Assembly (NCBI RefSeq): GCF_024721115.1
Contig: NZ_JAMDHK010000002.1
Coordinates: 496,001 to 560,000 of the forward strand
Source: Salipiger pentaromativorans
Lineage (GTDB): Bacteria; Pseudomonadota; Alphaproteobacteria; Rhodobacterales; Rhodobacteraceae
Direction: 5' to 3'
DNA: 64,000 nucleotides
In this document: positions 54,494 through 64,000 of the stretch, in pieces
Layout: each line of letters begins with the position of its first letter
Position numbering within the stretch: position 1 is the stretch's first letter
Position numbers and translations under genes: made by a program
Notes under the pieces: model-generated
What the model saw: the letters and a program-made list of their open reading frames with translations, nothing else
The model's database searches: none
What the model was told of the DNA's origin: nothing

Positions 54494-54536
54494 ATCCCGA
54501 CCGGCGGCCGCCCCGGCCTCCGGTCGGGATTTGTTT
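54494..54536 (+). terminator. Rho-independent terminator after the corrinoid gene
   Basis: A perfect 11-bp stem ATCCCGACCGG/CCGGTCGGGAT (54494-54504, 54520-54530) with a 15-nt loop and TTGTTT follows the stop by 28 bp. Just beyond it, CATTTT-CCTG-AAAATG forms a second small hairpin. Confidence 0.9.
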
Positions 54537-54668
54537 CCATTTTCCTGAAAATGACCGCGTTTCGCCCCGCGCTTTCACCCGAAATCGGCGGAATTCACCG
54601 TCTGGCAGGGATTTGGCTTTATTCTCAAACGCCAAGCCCCTATCCTTTCCCCTGCAAAGGAGTCGATC

Positions 54669-54842
54669 ATGCCGGTGACACATTTCGTGACCCTGATCAT
54701 CGCGGTTCTGGCACTTGCGGGGCTGACGATCTGGGCGTTTCTGTCCTGGGGCGCGGGAACGGTGATCCCGCTGCTGCTGGCGCTGGCGCTTCTGGCCCGC
54801 TGGGCCATGGCCCCGGTCGCCACGGATGACGGGCACGCCTGA
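54669..54842 (+). CDS. Small two-helix membrane protein (57 residues)
   Basis: A 57-residue protein starting MPVTHFVTLIIAVLALAG with two hydrophobic helices (about 5-25 and 30-46) joined by SWGAGT, and an acidic tail (ATDDGHA). AAGGAG stands 6 nt before the ATG, an excellent ribosome-binding site. Its last 17 nt overlap the start of the DUF1638 gene, so the two are translated together. Function unknown. Confidence 0.75.
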   Translation: MPVTHFVTLIIAVLALAGLTIWAFLSWGAGTVIPLLLALALLARWAMAPVATDDGHA

Positions 54843-55470
54843 CGACGCCACGCTGACCCGGCGTGGGCTCGCGGCCGAGGGAACGGGCCGCATCCTGCTG
54901 ATCGCCTGCGGGGCGCTCGCCCGGGAAATCCTCGATCTCAAAGCGCGCCACGGCTGGGACCATCTCGATCTCACCTGCCTGCCCGCGATCCTGCACAACC
55001 ACCCCGACCGTATCACCGACGCCGTGCGCAAGGCGGTCGACAACCATCGCGCGCGCTATGCGCGGATCTGCGCGGTTTATGCCGATTGCGGCACCGGCGG
55101 TCTGTTGCAGGCCGCCTGCCGGGAGCTCGGGGTCGAGATGGTGGCCGGCCCGCATTGCTATGCGTTTTACGAGGGGCTCGACCGTTTCGCCGCGCGCGAC
55201 GAACCGGCGAGCTTTTATCTCACCGATTTCCTGGTGCGCCAGTTCGACGCCTTCGTATGGAAACCGCTGGGGCTCGACCGGCATCCGGAGCTGCGCGAGA
55301 TGTATTTCGGCAATTACGAGGCGCTGGTCTATCAGGCGCAGACCGACGATCCGACGCTGACCGCGCTGGCGCAATCCCACGCCGCCCGGCTCGGGCTGCG
55401 CTTCGAGCGGCGCGTGACCGGCTATGGCGATCTGGAAACCACGATGGCGGACTGGGCGGCGCGGCCCTGA
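54826..55470 (+). CDS. DUF1638 domain-containing protein
   Basis: A 214-residue protein of the DUF1638 family. The core (about 20-205) has conserved cysteines in LLIACGALAREIL, AVYADCGTGGLLQAA and AGPHCYAFYEG, and a FYLTDFLVRQFDAFVW segment. The family occurs beside corrinoid methyltransferase genes in archaea and alphaproteobacteria; its biochemical role is not established, and a part in corrinoid handling or reactivation is plausible. The start at 54826 overlaps a small membrane protein gene. Start is provisional, since the first ~18 residues are not family-like. Confidence 0.88.
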   Translation: MTGTPDDATLTRRGLAAEGTGRILLIACGALAREILDLKARHGWDHLDLTCLPAILHNHPDRITDAVRKAVDNHRARYARICAVYADCGTGGLLQAACRELGVEMVAGPHCYAFYEGLDRFAARDEPASFYLTDFLVRQFDAFVWKPLGLDRHPELREMYFGNYEALVYQAQTDDPTLTALAQSHAARLGLRFERRVTGYGDLETTMADWAARP

Positions 55471-55488
55471 CGGGCCGGCGCGGCGGCG

Positions 55489-56928
55489 TCACCGGTCGTC
55501 GAGGCTTTCGCGCAGGATGACCGAGACCGGCACCAGCGCCACGCTGTTCGCCCGGTCCTGGAGCCCCCAGAGCAGCAGTGCCGAGACCGTGTCGGCGCGC
55601 AGCCGGCCCAGCATCACCACCGCGCCCTCCTGCCGCGCCTTGAACGCGGCCTGATCGAGAAACCGCCGCATGACGCGCGGGTCCTGCCCCTCGCCATCGA
55701 AATCGCGGAACACGGTGGCCGAGGGCACGCCGTCGCGCAGCGCCAGCGCCTGCCCGGTGTTCAGCCCCTTGGGCAGCATCACCAGCCCGTGGCCCGAGGC
55801 CAGCAGGAACTGCGCCGCCTGGTCCGAGATCGCGCGCGCGCCCTGAAGCCCCTGCCCGGGATCTTCCAGCACCCCGATGGCCTCGGGCACCGCGCCGAGC
55901 GCGCCTTCCAGCGCCACCTCCACATCGGTGGCCTGCGCGGCCTCGGGAACGCCCGCCATGGCCAGCACCTCGAAGCCCCGCGCCCGGTAAGCGGCGGCGG
56001 TGGCCGCGGCATCCGGGTGCGAGGATGCGATGGCAAAGCTCACCGGAAAGGGAAATTCGCCGACCGTATCGGGGCCGAGCGGGCCCGCCCCATCGTCGAT
56101 CAGCACGATCGCCATGCGCGGCTCGCCCTCGGGCACCGCGGCATCGGCGGCGAAGCGCACCAGCGGCGCGCTTTCCTGCGCGCCGTCGGTCGCGGGCGTC
56201 TCCGGCGCGCCGATGCTGGGCAGGCGCCCGGTGGGCACTGCATCGTCACGGTCGAGCAGCGAGCCCGCGGGATTGCCGAGCCCCGGACGCACAAGCGGCG
56301 CCGGCGCTTCGGGCGCGGCCTGCGGCAGCACCGCGACCTCGGCCGGGGCCGTCTCCTCTTCAGCGGGGGCTTCGGCAGCCTCCGCCTCGGCGGGCGTCTC
56401 GAAGGGTTTGGGCAGCGGCGGGTTGGCCGCCTCCGTCGGCAGGGACGGCACCGCCTCGGCCTCGGGCGCCTCCGGCACGGCGGCCAGGGCCTCGTTGCGC
56501 GGCGGGCTCTCCACCGCAACCGCTCCGCCCTCGGGCGCGTCCACGCCGGGCGTCTCGGGCGCCACCGGGGTTTCAAGTTCGGTGGTCGTCTGAGGCGCGG
56601 TTTCGTCGATCTCCGGCATCTCCGGTTCGGCGGCGACCTCCTCAGGTTCGGCGGTGGCCCCTTCGGACTCGGACGCCTCCGCCGCCGGTTCCGGCGCGGC
56701 CTCAGCGCGCTCCGGAACCGGCGCCTCCGATACGCTTTCCGGCGCGGCGGGCGCCTCGGCCACCGACTCGGGCGCCGGCGCGGCCTCGGCCTGCGCCTCC
56801 GCCGGGGGCGTGGCGGGCGTCGGCGTCAGAGGCGCCTGCGGCGGCCCCATCGCCACCGAAAGCGCACCGGCGCCCAGCCCCGAGACCACGACGCCCCAGA
56901 TCGCACCTGCCAGAAACCCTCGCGACAT
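55489..56928 (-). CDS. Divergent polysaccharide deacetylase family protein with long acidic linker
   Basis: A 479-residue protein with an N-terminal membrane anchor or signal ([20 protein letters not shown]), then about 200 residues of low-complexity Ala/Pro/Glu-rich sequence (about 30-235), and a C-terminal YibQ-like divergent polysaccharide deacetylase domain (about 265-470) starting [12 protein letters not shown] and including [24 protein letters not shown]. The catalytic chemistry of the family is unproven. It lies divergent from trpG with 132 bp between. Confidence 0.85.
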   Translation of the reverse strand: MSRGFLAGAIWGVVVSGLGAGALSVAMGPPQAPLTPTPATPPAEAQAEAAPAPESVAEAPAAPESVSEAPVPERAEAAPEPAAEASESEGATAEPEEVAAEPEMPEIDETAPQTTTELETPVAPETPGVDAPEGGAVAVESPPRNEALAAVPEAPEAEAVPSLPTEAANPPLPKPFETPAEAEAAEAPAEEETAPAEVAVLPQAAPEAPAPLVRPGLGNPAGSLLDRDDAVPTGRLPSIGAPETPATDGAQESAPLVRFAADAAVPEGEPRMAIVLIDDGAGPLGPDTVGEFPFPVSFAIASSHPDAAATAAAYRARGFEVLAMAGVPEAAQATDVEVALEGALGAVPEAIGVLEDPGQGLQGARAISDQAAQFLLASGHGLVMLPKGLNTGQALALRDGVPSATVFRDFDGEGQDPRVMRRFLDQAAFKARQEGAVVMLGRLRADTVSALLLWGLQDRANSVALVPVSVILRESLDDR

Positions 56929-57060
56929 CGCCTCTGCCCTTCTTTGCCCGATGGCCCTTCTTCGCGGGCCTTTGCCGCGGCGCATGCCCTTGACGCTGCA
57001 CCGCCTCCGGGCGCATGTATACCCCGGACACCACCCTGCCTTCCAGCCCGAGAATGCCTC

Positions 57061-57642
57061 ATGCTTCTGCTCATCGACAACTATGACAGCTTTACCTACA
57101 ACCTCGTTCATTACGTGGGCGAGCTGGGTGTCGAGGCACAGGTCTGGCGCAACGACGCGCTGAACGTGCAGGAGGCGATGGCGATGAAGCCCGCGGGCAT
57201 CCTGCTGTCGCCCGGCCCCTGCGATCCGGATCAGGCGGGGATCTGCCTGGCGCTGACCCAGGCCGCCGCCGAGACCGGCACGCCGCTCTTCGGCGTCTGC
57301 CTCGGCCACCAGACCATCGGTCAGGCCTTCGGCGGCAAGGTCATGCAGCATTCCGAGATCGTGCATGGCAAGATGGGCACCGTGCATCACGACGCCACCG
57401 GCGTTTTCGCGGGCCTGCCCTCGCCCTTCGAGGCGACGCGCTATCACTCGCTCGTGGTCGACCGTGATACCCTGCCCGACGCGCTGGTGGTCAACGCCTG
57501 GCTCGAGGACGGCACGATCATGGGGCTGCGGCACCGCGACCTGCCGATCCACGGCGTGCAGTTCCACCCCGAGAGCATCGCCTCGGAGCATGGCCATGCG
57601 CTGATCAAGAACTTCCTGGATACGATGAAAGTCCCCGCATGA
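57061..57642 (+). CDS. trpG: Anthranilate synthase component II (glutamine amidotransferase)
   Basis: A 193-residue class I glutamine amidotransferase supplying ammonia to anthranilate (or aminodeoxychorismate) synthase. The N-terminus is [20 protein letters not shown]; the nucleophile Cys lies in [16 protein letters not shown] and the His-Glu pair in [15 protein letters not shown]. It overlaps trpD by 4 nt. trpE is not in the window. In many bacteria the same protein also serves folate synthesis as PabA. Confidence 0.95.
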   Translation: MLLLIDNYDSFTYNLVHYVGELGVEAQVWRNDALNVQEAMAMKPAGILLSPGPCDPDQAGICLALTQAAAETGTPLFGVCLGHQTIGQAFGGKVMQHSEIVHGKMGTVHHDATGVFAGLPSPFEATRYHSLVVDRDTLPDALVVNAWLEDGTIMGLRHRDLPIHGVQFHPESIASEHGHALIKNFLDTMKVPA

Positions 57643-58661
57643 GCGACCGCCTGAAGCCGTTGATCGGCACCGCCGCCACCCGTCCGCTGACGCAGGAAGA
57701 GGCGGAGACGGCCTTTGAAGTGCTGTTCGAGGGCGAGGCGACGCCCGCGCAGATGGGCGGTCTTCTGATGGCGCTGCGCACGCGGGGCGAGACGGTGGAC
57801 GAATACGCCGCCGCCGCCGGCGTGATGCGCGCCAAATGCAACCCGGTGGTGGCGCCCGCAGGCGCCATGGACATCGTCGGCACCGGTGGCGACGGCAAGG
57901 GCACGCTGAACATCTCGACCGCGACGGCCTTTGTGGTGGCCGGCGCGGGTGTGGTGGTGGCCAAGCACGGCAACCGCAACCTGTCGTCGAAATCGGGCTC
58001 GGCCGACGCGCTGTCGCAGATGGGGGTCGAGGTCATGCTGCCCGCCGCCGCCATCGCGCCCATTCTCGAAAAGGTCGGCATCTGCTTCATGATGGCGCCC
58101 ATGCACCACCCGGCAATGAAACATGTGATGCCCGTGCGCATGGAGCTGGGCACCCGAACGATCTTCAACATCCTCGGGCCGCTCACCAACCCGGCGGGCG
58201 TCAAGCGCCAGCTCACCGGCGCGTTTTCCCGCGACCTGATCCGGCCCATGGCCGAAACGCTGGGCAAGCTCGGCTCGGAACGCGCCTGGCTGGTACATGG
58301 CTCGGACGGCACCGACGAGCTGGCGATTTCGGGCGTGAGCTGGGTGGCGGCGCTGGAAGAGGACGGCACCGTGCGCGAGGTCGAGCTGCACCCCGAGGAC
58401 GCGGGCCTGCCCGAACACCCGTTCGACGAGATCGTCGGCGGCACGCCTGCCGAGAATGCCGAGGCGTTCCGCGCGCTGCTCGACGGCGCCCAGACCGCCT
58501 ATCGCGACGCGGTGCTGCTGAATTCCGCGGCCGCGCTTGTGGTCGCGGGCAAGGCGGGCGATCTGCGCGAGGGCGTGGCCCTGGCGCGCGAGAGCATCGA
58601 CAGCGGCGCGGCGCGTGCCAAGGTCTCGGCGCTGGCCGAGGCCACGCAAAAGGCCACATGA
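57639..58661 (+). CDS. trpD: Anthranilate phosphoribosyltransferase
   Basis: A 340-residue enzyme of tryptophan synthesis that adds phosphoribose to anthranilate. Diagnostic motifs are [38 protein letters not shown] and the [15 protein letters not shown] block. It overlaps trpG upstream and ung downstream by 4 nt. Confidence 0.97.
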   Translation: MSDRLKPLIGTAATRPLTQEEAETAFEVLFEGEATPAQMGGLLMALRTRGETVDEYAAAAGVMRAKCNPVVAPAGAMDIVGTGGDGKGTLNISTATAFVVAGAGVVVAKHGNRNLSSKSGSADALSQMGVEVMLPAAAIAPILEKVGICFMMAPMHHPAMKHVMPVRMELGTRTIFNILGPLTNPAGVKRQLTGAFSRDLIRPMAETLGKLGSERAWLVHGSDGTDELAISGVSWVAALEEDGTVREVELHPEDAGLPEHPFDEIVGGTPAENAEAFRALLDGAQTAYRDAVLLNSAAALVVAGKAGDLREGVALARESIDSGAARAKVSALAEATQKAT

Positions 58662-59314
58662 TCGCGCCCGCAGGCTGGGCGCATCTGCCCTTCTTCGCCA
58701 GCGACCTGCCCCGGATCGAGGCTGCGCTCGGCGCCGAGCCCCGCGACATCCTGCCCCCGGCGCCGCAGATCTTCGCGGCGCTCGATGCCTGTCCGCCCGA
58801 GACGGTGCGCGTGGTCATCCTCGGGCAAGATCCGTATCCGACCCCCGGCCACGCCCACGGGCTGGCCTTTTCGGTCGAACCGGATGTCCGGCCCCTGCCC
58901 CGGTCTCTGACCAATATCTACAAGGAATTGCAGGAAGAATTCGGCGCGGCCCCGCCCGATGGCGACCTGCGGTTCTGGGCCGCGCAGGGCGTTCTGCTGC
59001 TCAACACCGCGCTCACGGTGCCCAGTGGCCAGGCTGGTGGCCATGCCCGGCTCGGCTGGTCGACACTGACCGCGCAGGTCCTCGACGCCCTGTCGGACCG
59101 GCCCCGCGCCTTCATCCTCTGGGGCAATCACGCGCAGGGCTTTGCGCAGCATATCCGGGGCGACGGCCACCTCATCCTGCGCTCCGCGCACCCCTCGCCG
59201 CTCTCGGCGCGGCGCGGCTTTTTCGGGTCGCGCCCCTTTTCCCGCGTCAACGAGTGGCTTATTGCAAAGGGCGACACGCCCATCAACTGGACGACGCCGG
59301 AGGCCCGCCCATGA
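58658..59314 (+). CDS. ung: Uracil-DNA glycosylase (family 1)
   Basis: A 218-residue DNA repair enzyme that removes uracil from DNA. The water-activating Asp58 lies in [20 protein letters not shown]; the usual GQDPYH has Pro instead of His. The DNA-intercalation region [18 protein letters not shown] is conserved. It is embedded between trpD and trpC with 4-nt overlaps on both sides, an unexpected place for a repair gene, so its expression is tied to tryptophan synthesis. Confidence 0.95.
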   Translation: MIAPAGWAHLPFFASDLPRIEAALGAEPRDILPPAPQIFAALDACPPETVRVVILGQDPYPTPGHAHGLAFSVEPDVRPLPRSLTNIYKELQEEFGAAPPDGDLRFWAAQGVLLLNTALTVPSGQAGGHARLGWSTLTAQVLDALSDRPRAFILWGNHAQGFAQHIRGDGHLILRSAHPSPLSARRGFFGSRPFSRVNEWLIAKGDTPINWTTPEARP

Positions 59315-60110
59315 CCCAGACGATCCTCGACAAGATCAAAGCCTACAAGCTCGAGGAGGTGGCCGCCGACAAGGCCGCGAAACCTCTGTCCGAGGTCGAG
59401 GCCGAGGCGCGCGCCGCCTCGCCCGTGCGCCCCTTCGCCAAGGCGCTGCGCCAGGCGGCGGAAACCGGCTATGGGCTGATCGCCGAGGTCAAGAAGGCCT
59501 CTCCCTCCAAGGGCTTGATCCGAGAAGATTTTCACCCTGCCACATTGGCGGCGGCCTATGAACGGGGGGGCGCCACCTGCCTCTCCGTGCTGACCGATAC
59601 CCCGTCCTTCCAGGGCGCGAAATCCTTTCTGACCGAGGCCCGCGCCGCCACCGCGCTGCCCGCCTTGCGCAAGGATTTCATCTACGATCCCTATCAGATC
59701 GCCGAGGCCCGCAGCCTGGGCGCCGATTGTATCCTGATCATCATGGCCAGCGTTTCGGACGCGCTGGCCGCCGAGCTGGAAGAGGCCGCCTTCGGCTGGG
59801 GCATGGATGCGCTGATCGAAGTGCACGACCGGGCCGAACTCGACCGCGCGCTGCTTCTGAAGTCTGAACTAATCGGCGTAAACAATCGCAATCTCAAGAC
59901 CTTCGAGACCACACTTGATACAACGCGCGAGCTGTCGGCCCATGTGCCCGCCGAACGGTTCCTGATCTCGGAAAGCGGGCTGAACACCCCGGCGGATCTG
60001 GCCGACATGGCCGCGTATGGCGCCCGCGCCTTCCTGATCGGCGAAAGCCTGATGCGTCAGGACGATGTGGAAACCGCCACCCGCCTGCTGCTCAAGGATC
60101 CGGTGGCGGC

Positions 60111-60114
<4 letters not shown>
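59311..60114 (+). CDS. trpC: Indole-3-glycerol phosphate synthase
   Basis: A 267-residue TIM-barrel enzyme of tryptophan synthesis. The catalytic Lys/Glu region is [15 protein letters not shown], followed by [19 protein letters not shown] and the [10 protein letters not shown] phosphate-binding region, and ending [11 protein letters not shown]. It is monofunctional (no TrpF fusion). It overlaps ung and moaC by 4 nt each. Confidence 0.97.
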
Positions 60115-60583
<469 letters not shown>

Positions 60584-60587
<4 letters not shown>

Positions 60588-61750
60588 TCTCTGTACGCGA
60601 AGCCCTGGACAGGCTCTTTTCCCTGGCCTTGCCGCTGCCCGCCGAAGAGGTGCCGTTGCAGCAGGCCGCGGGCCGCGTGCTGGCCCGTCCGGTGACCGCG
60701 CAACGCGACCAGCCGCCCTTTGCCGCCTCTGCCATGGACGGCTACGGCGTCGCCGAGGCTGCGCCCGGGCTGCGGTTCCGGGTGATCGGCGAAGCCGCTG
60801 CGGGCACGCGCTTCCAAGGCCGCGTGGGCCCTGGCGAGGCGGTGCGCATCTTCACCGGCGCCCCCGTTCCAGAGGGCGTGAAAACCGTTGTAATTCAGGA
60901 AGATGTCGATCGGGGGGGCGATGAGATCCTCATCACCGACCGGCTTGGTCCCGGCGACAATATCCGGCCCTATGGCAATGATTTCCGCATCGGCGAGACG
61001 GTTCCGGCGCCGCGCCGGCTGAGCCCGCAGGACATCGCCCTGCTCGCGGCGATGAACATCGCGCAGGTGCCGGTGACCCGCCGCCCGAAAGTGGCGCTGA
61101 TTTCGAGCGGCGACGAGCTGGTCATGCCGGGCGAGACGCCCGGCCCGGATCAGATCATCGCCTCCAACACCTTCGGCCTTTATGCGCTGCTACAGGAGTT
61201 GGGCGCCGAGCCCCGGCTGCTGCCCATCGCCCGCGACAGCGAGGCCGCGCTGAAAGCGGTGCTGGATCTGGTCGATGACGCGGATCTGGTGATCACCATC
61301 GGTGGCGCGTCGGTCGGCGATCACGATCTGGTCGCCAAGGTCGCCGCCGATCTGGGGCTGGAACGCGCCTTTTACAAGGTGGCCATGCGCCCCGGAAAAC
61401 CGCTCATGTCGGGCCGTTTGGGCAGCGCGGTGATGATCGGCCTTCCCGGAAATCCCGTTTCCGCAATGGTTTGCGGCCATATCTTCATGGCACCCGTGAT
61501 CCGGGCCATGCTTGGCCTCGGCGCCGCGCCGGCGCCCCGCACGCGCCTGCCGCTGGCCCGCGCGCTCGGCGTCAACGGCCCCCGCGAGCATTACATGCGC
61601 GCCACGATAGGCCCAGAGGGTGTCACCGTTTTCGACCGCCAGGACAGCTCCTTGCTGAGCGTGCTTGGCGCCGCCGACGCGCTGGTGGTGCGCCCGCCCG
61701 ACGACCCGGCCCGGGCGGCGGGCGATATGGTGGAGGTCGTTCGCCTCTGA
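60584..61750 (+). CDS. moeA: Molybdopterin molybdenumtransferase
   Basis: A 388-residue enzyme that inserts molybdate into molybdopterin. Domains follow the MoeA plan: an N-terminal region with [15 protein letters not shown], the MPT-binding core [28 protein letters not shown] and [20 protein letters not shown], and a C-terminal beta domain. It is the last gene of the coupled trp-mo operon; the lexA promoter follows after 21 bp. Confidence 0.96.
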
Positions 61751-61771
61751 GCCCAGTTATCCCCAGGCATG

Positions 61772-61800
61772 TTGACACAAAAAGAGAACATGCGTAGAAC
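61772..61800 (+). promoter_or_regulatory. lexA promoter with LexA operator
   Basis: TTGACA (61772-61777) and TAGAAC (61795-61800) are spaced by 17 bp. GAAC-ATGCGTA-GAAC (61786-61800), an exact alphaproteobacterial LexA box, covers the spacer and the -10 box. This is the expected autorepression site, 31-45 bp before the lexA ATG. Confidence 0.92.
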
Positions 61801-61830
61801 AAAGGGGTTACAAGCGGCGGGGAGCGGAGC

Positions 61831-62526
61831 ATGCTGACCAAGAAACAGCTCGATCTTTTGGACTTCATCAACAAGCGGATGCAGCGCGACGGCGTACCGC
61901 CCAGCTTCGACGAGATGAAGGAGGCGCTGGATCTGCGCTCCAAATCGGGCATTCACCGGCTGATCACCGCGCTGGAAGAGCGCGGCTTCATCCGCCGGCT
62001 GGCCCATCGCGCCCGCGCCATCGAGATCGTCAAGCTGCCCGAAAGCCTCGGCGGCCGCCCGGCGGGCTTTGTGCCGCAGGTGATCGAGGGCGACCGCCCC
62101 GACAGCCGGCCCATGGGCGCCCAGCCCATCAGCCATAGCGAGGCGGCGGAGCTGCCGCTGCTCGGCCGGATCGCCGCCGGCACGCCCATCGAATCCGTCG
62201 CCGACAACCCGCCCAACATCGCCGTGCCCGGCGCCATGATCTCGGGAAATGCGCGTCACTATGCGCTTGAGGTCAAAGGCGATTCCATGATCGAGGCGGG
62301 GATCAACGATGGCGATGTGGTGATCATCCGCGAAACCGCCTCGGCCGAGAATGGCGACATCGTCGTGGCCCAGGTCGAAGGTTATGAGGCGACGCTCAAA
62401 CGCTTTCGCCGCCGGGGCGAGATGATCGTGCTGGAAGCCGCCAACGCCGCTTACGAACCGCGCGTGCTGCCGCTGGGCGCGGTCAAGGTGCAGGGCAAGC
62501 TGGTCGGGCTCATCCGCACCTATTGA
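61831..62526 (+). CDS. lexA: SOS repressor LexA
   Basis: A 231-residue LexA. The winged-helix DNA-binding domain (about 1-65) begins [18 protein letters not shown], and recognition helix residues include [13 protein letters not shown]. The self-cleavage site is Ala116-Gly117 in [10 protein letters not shown]; the dyad is Ser152 (KGDSMIEAG) and Lys190. It represses SOS genes including itself and, in this window, the radical SAM gene at 52513-53598. Its last 7 nt overlap the end of comEC on the opposite strand. Confidence 0.97.
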   Translation: MLTKKQLDLLDFINKRMQRDGVPPSFDEMKEALDLRSKSGIHRLITALEERGFIRRLAHRARAIEIVKLPESLGGRPAGFVPQVIEGDRPDSRPMGAQPISHSEAAELPLLGRIAAGTPIESVADNPPNIAVPGAMISGNARHYALEVKGDSMIEAGINDGDVVIIRETASAENGDIVVAQVEGYEATLKRFRRRGEMIVLEAANAAYEPRVLPLGAVKVQGKLVGLIRTY

Positions 62527-64000
62527 GCGCCCGCCCCGTGCCACAGCCGCCGTCCGGCGGCGGTGACGACGCGGGGCCCCTTGGCCTCCAGCCATACCGC
62601 AACGGATCCGGTCTCGCGCAGCCGCGCGGGATCGTAGATATCGCAGCCGGGCATCTCCGGCAGATCGACACTCGACACCACCAGTTCCGGTCCGGTGCAG
62701 CCCGCAAACGCCCCCGCCGCGCGTTTGCCCTGAAGATGGGTGACCCGCAGCCCCGCAAGCGCGATCCGCGCCGTGCGCTCCGGCGCCCCGCCGGGCCAGA
62801 GCCCCGCCGCCGCCGCCTGCCCGCCACCCTGACCGTCATTCTCCAGCCAGATCCCCGCAAGAAAGGCCGCGCCGCTTTCGCGTGACAGCGCCCGGCCGCG
62901 CTCGGTCAGGACGCCGACCAGCGTCCCGGTGTCGGCGATCAGGATGTCGGGCCGCGCCGACAGGCTCCACGATGCCGCCGCTAGCGCCATCGGCGCGAGG
63001 CCCGCCCAGCGGAGCCGCGTCTGCCACAGGCAGAGGAACAGCGCGCCGAGCGCCAGCAGCGGCAGCACCGCCGGCCCGGGCGCCACCACATATCCCAGCG
63101 CGCCCTCCCATCCGGAAACGCCGCGCGCCACATAGAGGATCCAGTCGAGCCCCGGGCGCATCACCGCCAGCGCCAGCCCGTCGAGCCCGAAGGGCAACAG
63201 CAGCGCCGCGACCACTGCCATCGGCACCACCAGCAGCCCCATGACCGGGACAGCGACCAGATTGGCCAGCAGCCCGTAATGCGACATCAGGTTGAAATGG
63301 GCCATGGCGACCGGCGCGGTGGCCAGCGAGGCGGTCGCCGAGGACACCACCAGCGCCAGCGCCGGCCGCGCCCAGGACGGCATGCCGCGCTCGGTCCCGC
63401 GATCGCGCAGCGCGCCGAACACCGCGACCAGCGCGACGGTGGCGGCAAAGGACATCTGGAACCCGGGGCCGAGCAGCGCCTCGGGGCGCAGCAGCAAGAC
63501 GATCAGCGCTGCCAGCGCAACCGCCCGCAGCGACAGCGCGCGGCGGTCGAAAAGCACCGCCACCAGCATCACCGCCGCCATCACAAAGGCCCGCTCGGTC
63601 GCGACATTGCCCCCGGAAAGCGCCAGATAGCCCGCCGCCGCCGCCAGCGCGCAGCCGGCGGCCAGTTTCTTGCCCGGCCAGTGATGGCGGCTCTGCGGCG
63701 CAAGCAAGAGCGCAAGCCGCACCGCGCCGAAGACGAAGCCGGCGAGCAGCCCCATATGCAGACCCGAGATCGCCAGAAGATGCGCAAGGTTGCTGTGCCG
63801 CAGCGCCGTCAGGGCCTCCTGCCCCATGCCGGAACGGTCGCCGGTCATGATCGCCGCGGCAAAGGCCCCGGCCTCGCCGGGCAGCGCCGCCTGCACCCGG
63901 GCCGACAGCCACATCCGCGCGCGCAGCACCCATTGCCCGCCCTGCGCCGGCGTCAGCAGCAGCACCGGCGTGCGCGTATAGCCCACGGCACCGAGGCGCT
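62520..64000 (-). CDS. ComEC/Rec2 family competence protein (partial)
   Basis: The C-terminal ~493 residues of a ComEC/Rec2 inner-membrane DNA channel; the 5' part lies beyond the window end. The Competence domain has [40 protein letters not shown] and STERAF-like [15 protein letters not shown], with about ten membrane helices, followed by a short C-terminal soluble part. Alphaproteobacterial ComEC proteins are often present without obvious natural competence. The gene converges with lexA and overlaps it by 7 nt. Confidence 0.93.
   Translation of the reverse strand, partial: RLGAVGYTRTPVLLLTPAQGGQWVLRARMWLSARVQAALPGEAGAFAAAIMTGDRSGMGQEALTALRHSNLAHLLAISGLHMGLLAGFVFGAVRLALLLAPQSRHHWPGKKLAAGCALAAAAGYLALSGGNVATERAFVMAAVMLVAVLFDRRALSLRAVALAALIVLLLRPEALLGPGFQMSFAATVALVAVFGALRDRGTERGMPSWARPALALVVSSATASLATAPVAMAHFNLMSHYGLLANLVAVPVMGLLVVPMAVVAALLLPFGLDGLALAVMRPGLDWILYVARGVSGWEGALGYVVAPGPAVLPLLALGALFLCLWQTRLRWAGLAPMALAAASWSLSARPDILIADTGTLVGVLTERGRALSRESGAAFLAGIWLENDGQGGGQAAAAGLWPGGAPERTARIALAGLRVTHLQGKRAAGAFAGCTGPELVVSSVDLPEMPGCDIYDPARLRETGSVAVWLEAKGPRVVTAAGRRLWHGAGAQ

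Noticed and set aside
55489-57597. Longer version of the deacetylase frame reaching to 57597
   Set aside because: The extra N-terminal part is antisense to trpG; the ATG at 56928 gives a proper signal or anchor sequence.

Overview
The window is a GC-rich, densely coded stretch of a bacterial chromosome. Gene content and order point to an alphaproteobacterium of the Rhodobacterales (Rhodobacter/Roseobacter group). The main indicators are the colinear pyrH-frr-uppS-cdsA-dxr-rseP-bamA-ompH-fabZ-lpxA-lpxI-lpxB run, use of LpxI, L21 with a helix-hairpin-helix tail, LexA boxes of the GAAC-N7-GAAC type, a DUF1638/corrinoid pair, and trpGDC-moaC-moeA-lexA-comEC. The species cannot be fixed from the sequence. 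No prophage, insertion sequence, rRNA or CRISPR array was seen.

Layout. 1-8.7 kb: FMN reductase, a KAS/ACP pair with lpxD, an L,D-transpeptidase divergent from a DUF882 peptidase, a GNAT enzyme, rplU-rpmA and a DUF2059 protein. 8.8-13.7 kb: tRNA-Ser(CGA) and a giant DUF4214 exoprotein. 13.8-18.1 kb: DMT exporter divergent from a LysR regulator, patatin lipase, pentapeptide protein, 3-hydroxybutyrate dehydrogenase. 18.2-24.6 kb: a candidate small RNA or attenuator, a YejA-like binding protein, an entericidin, then a signalling block (LuxR-type regulator, FIST sensor, hybrid kinase) resembling NosP/NahK. 24.6-27.4 kb: HerA-like ATPase, two candidate tandem small RNAs, IalB-like protein. 27.4-39.5 kb: envelope and isoprenoid operon on the minus strand, with an extra 41-residue membrane protein between rseP and bamA. 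39.5-47.8 kb: miaA-araC, a Tat-exported binding protein, a di-heme peroxidase with an FNR box, a lytic transglycosylase, ssb, ppx, a sulfotransferase. 47.9-55.5 kb: a one-carbon/corrinoid region. 55.5-64 kb: polysaccharide deacetylase divergent from trpG-trpD-ung-trpC-moaC-moeA, then lexA overlapping comEC, which runs off the window.

The most interesting region is 47.9-55.5 kb. It encodes, as separate proteins, the homocysteine-, folate- and cobalamin-binding modules that are fused in MetH, plus a MetF-like reductase, a small PF13769 protein, DUF1638 and two unknown small proteins. The folate and homocysteine subunits end in Arg/Gly-rich basic tails, while the corrinoid subunit begins with a strongly acidic segment, which suggests electrostatic docking of the split enzyme. 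An unrelated radical SAM gene inside this block has its own LexA-controlled, possibly leaderless promoter. Several regulatory elements (two LexA boxes, an FNR box, small RNA candidates, a hairpin hiding the lpxD ribosome-binding site) were found by reading the intergenic sequence.
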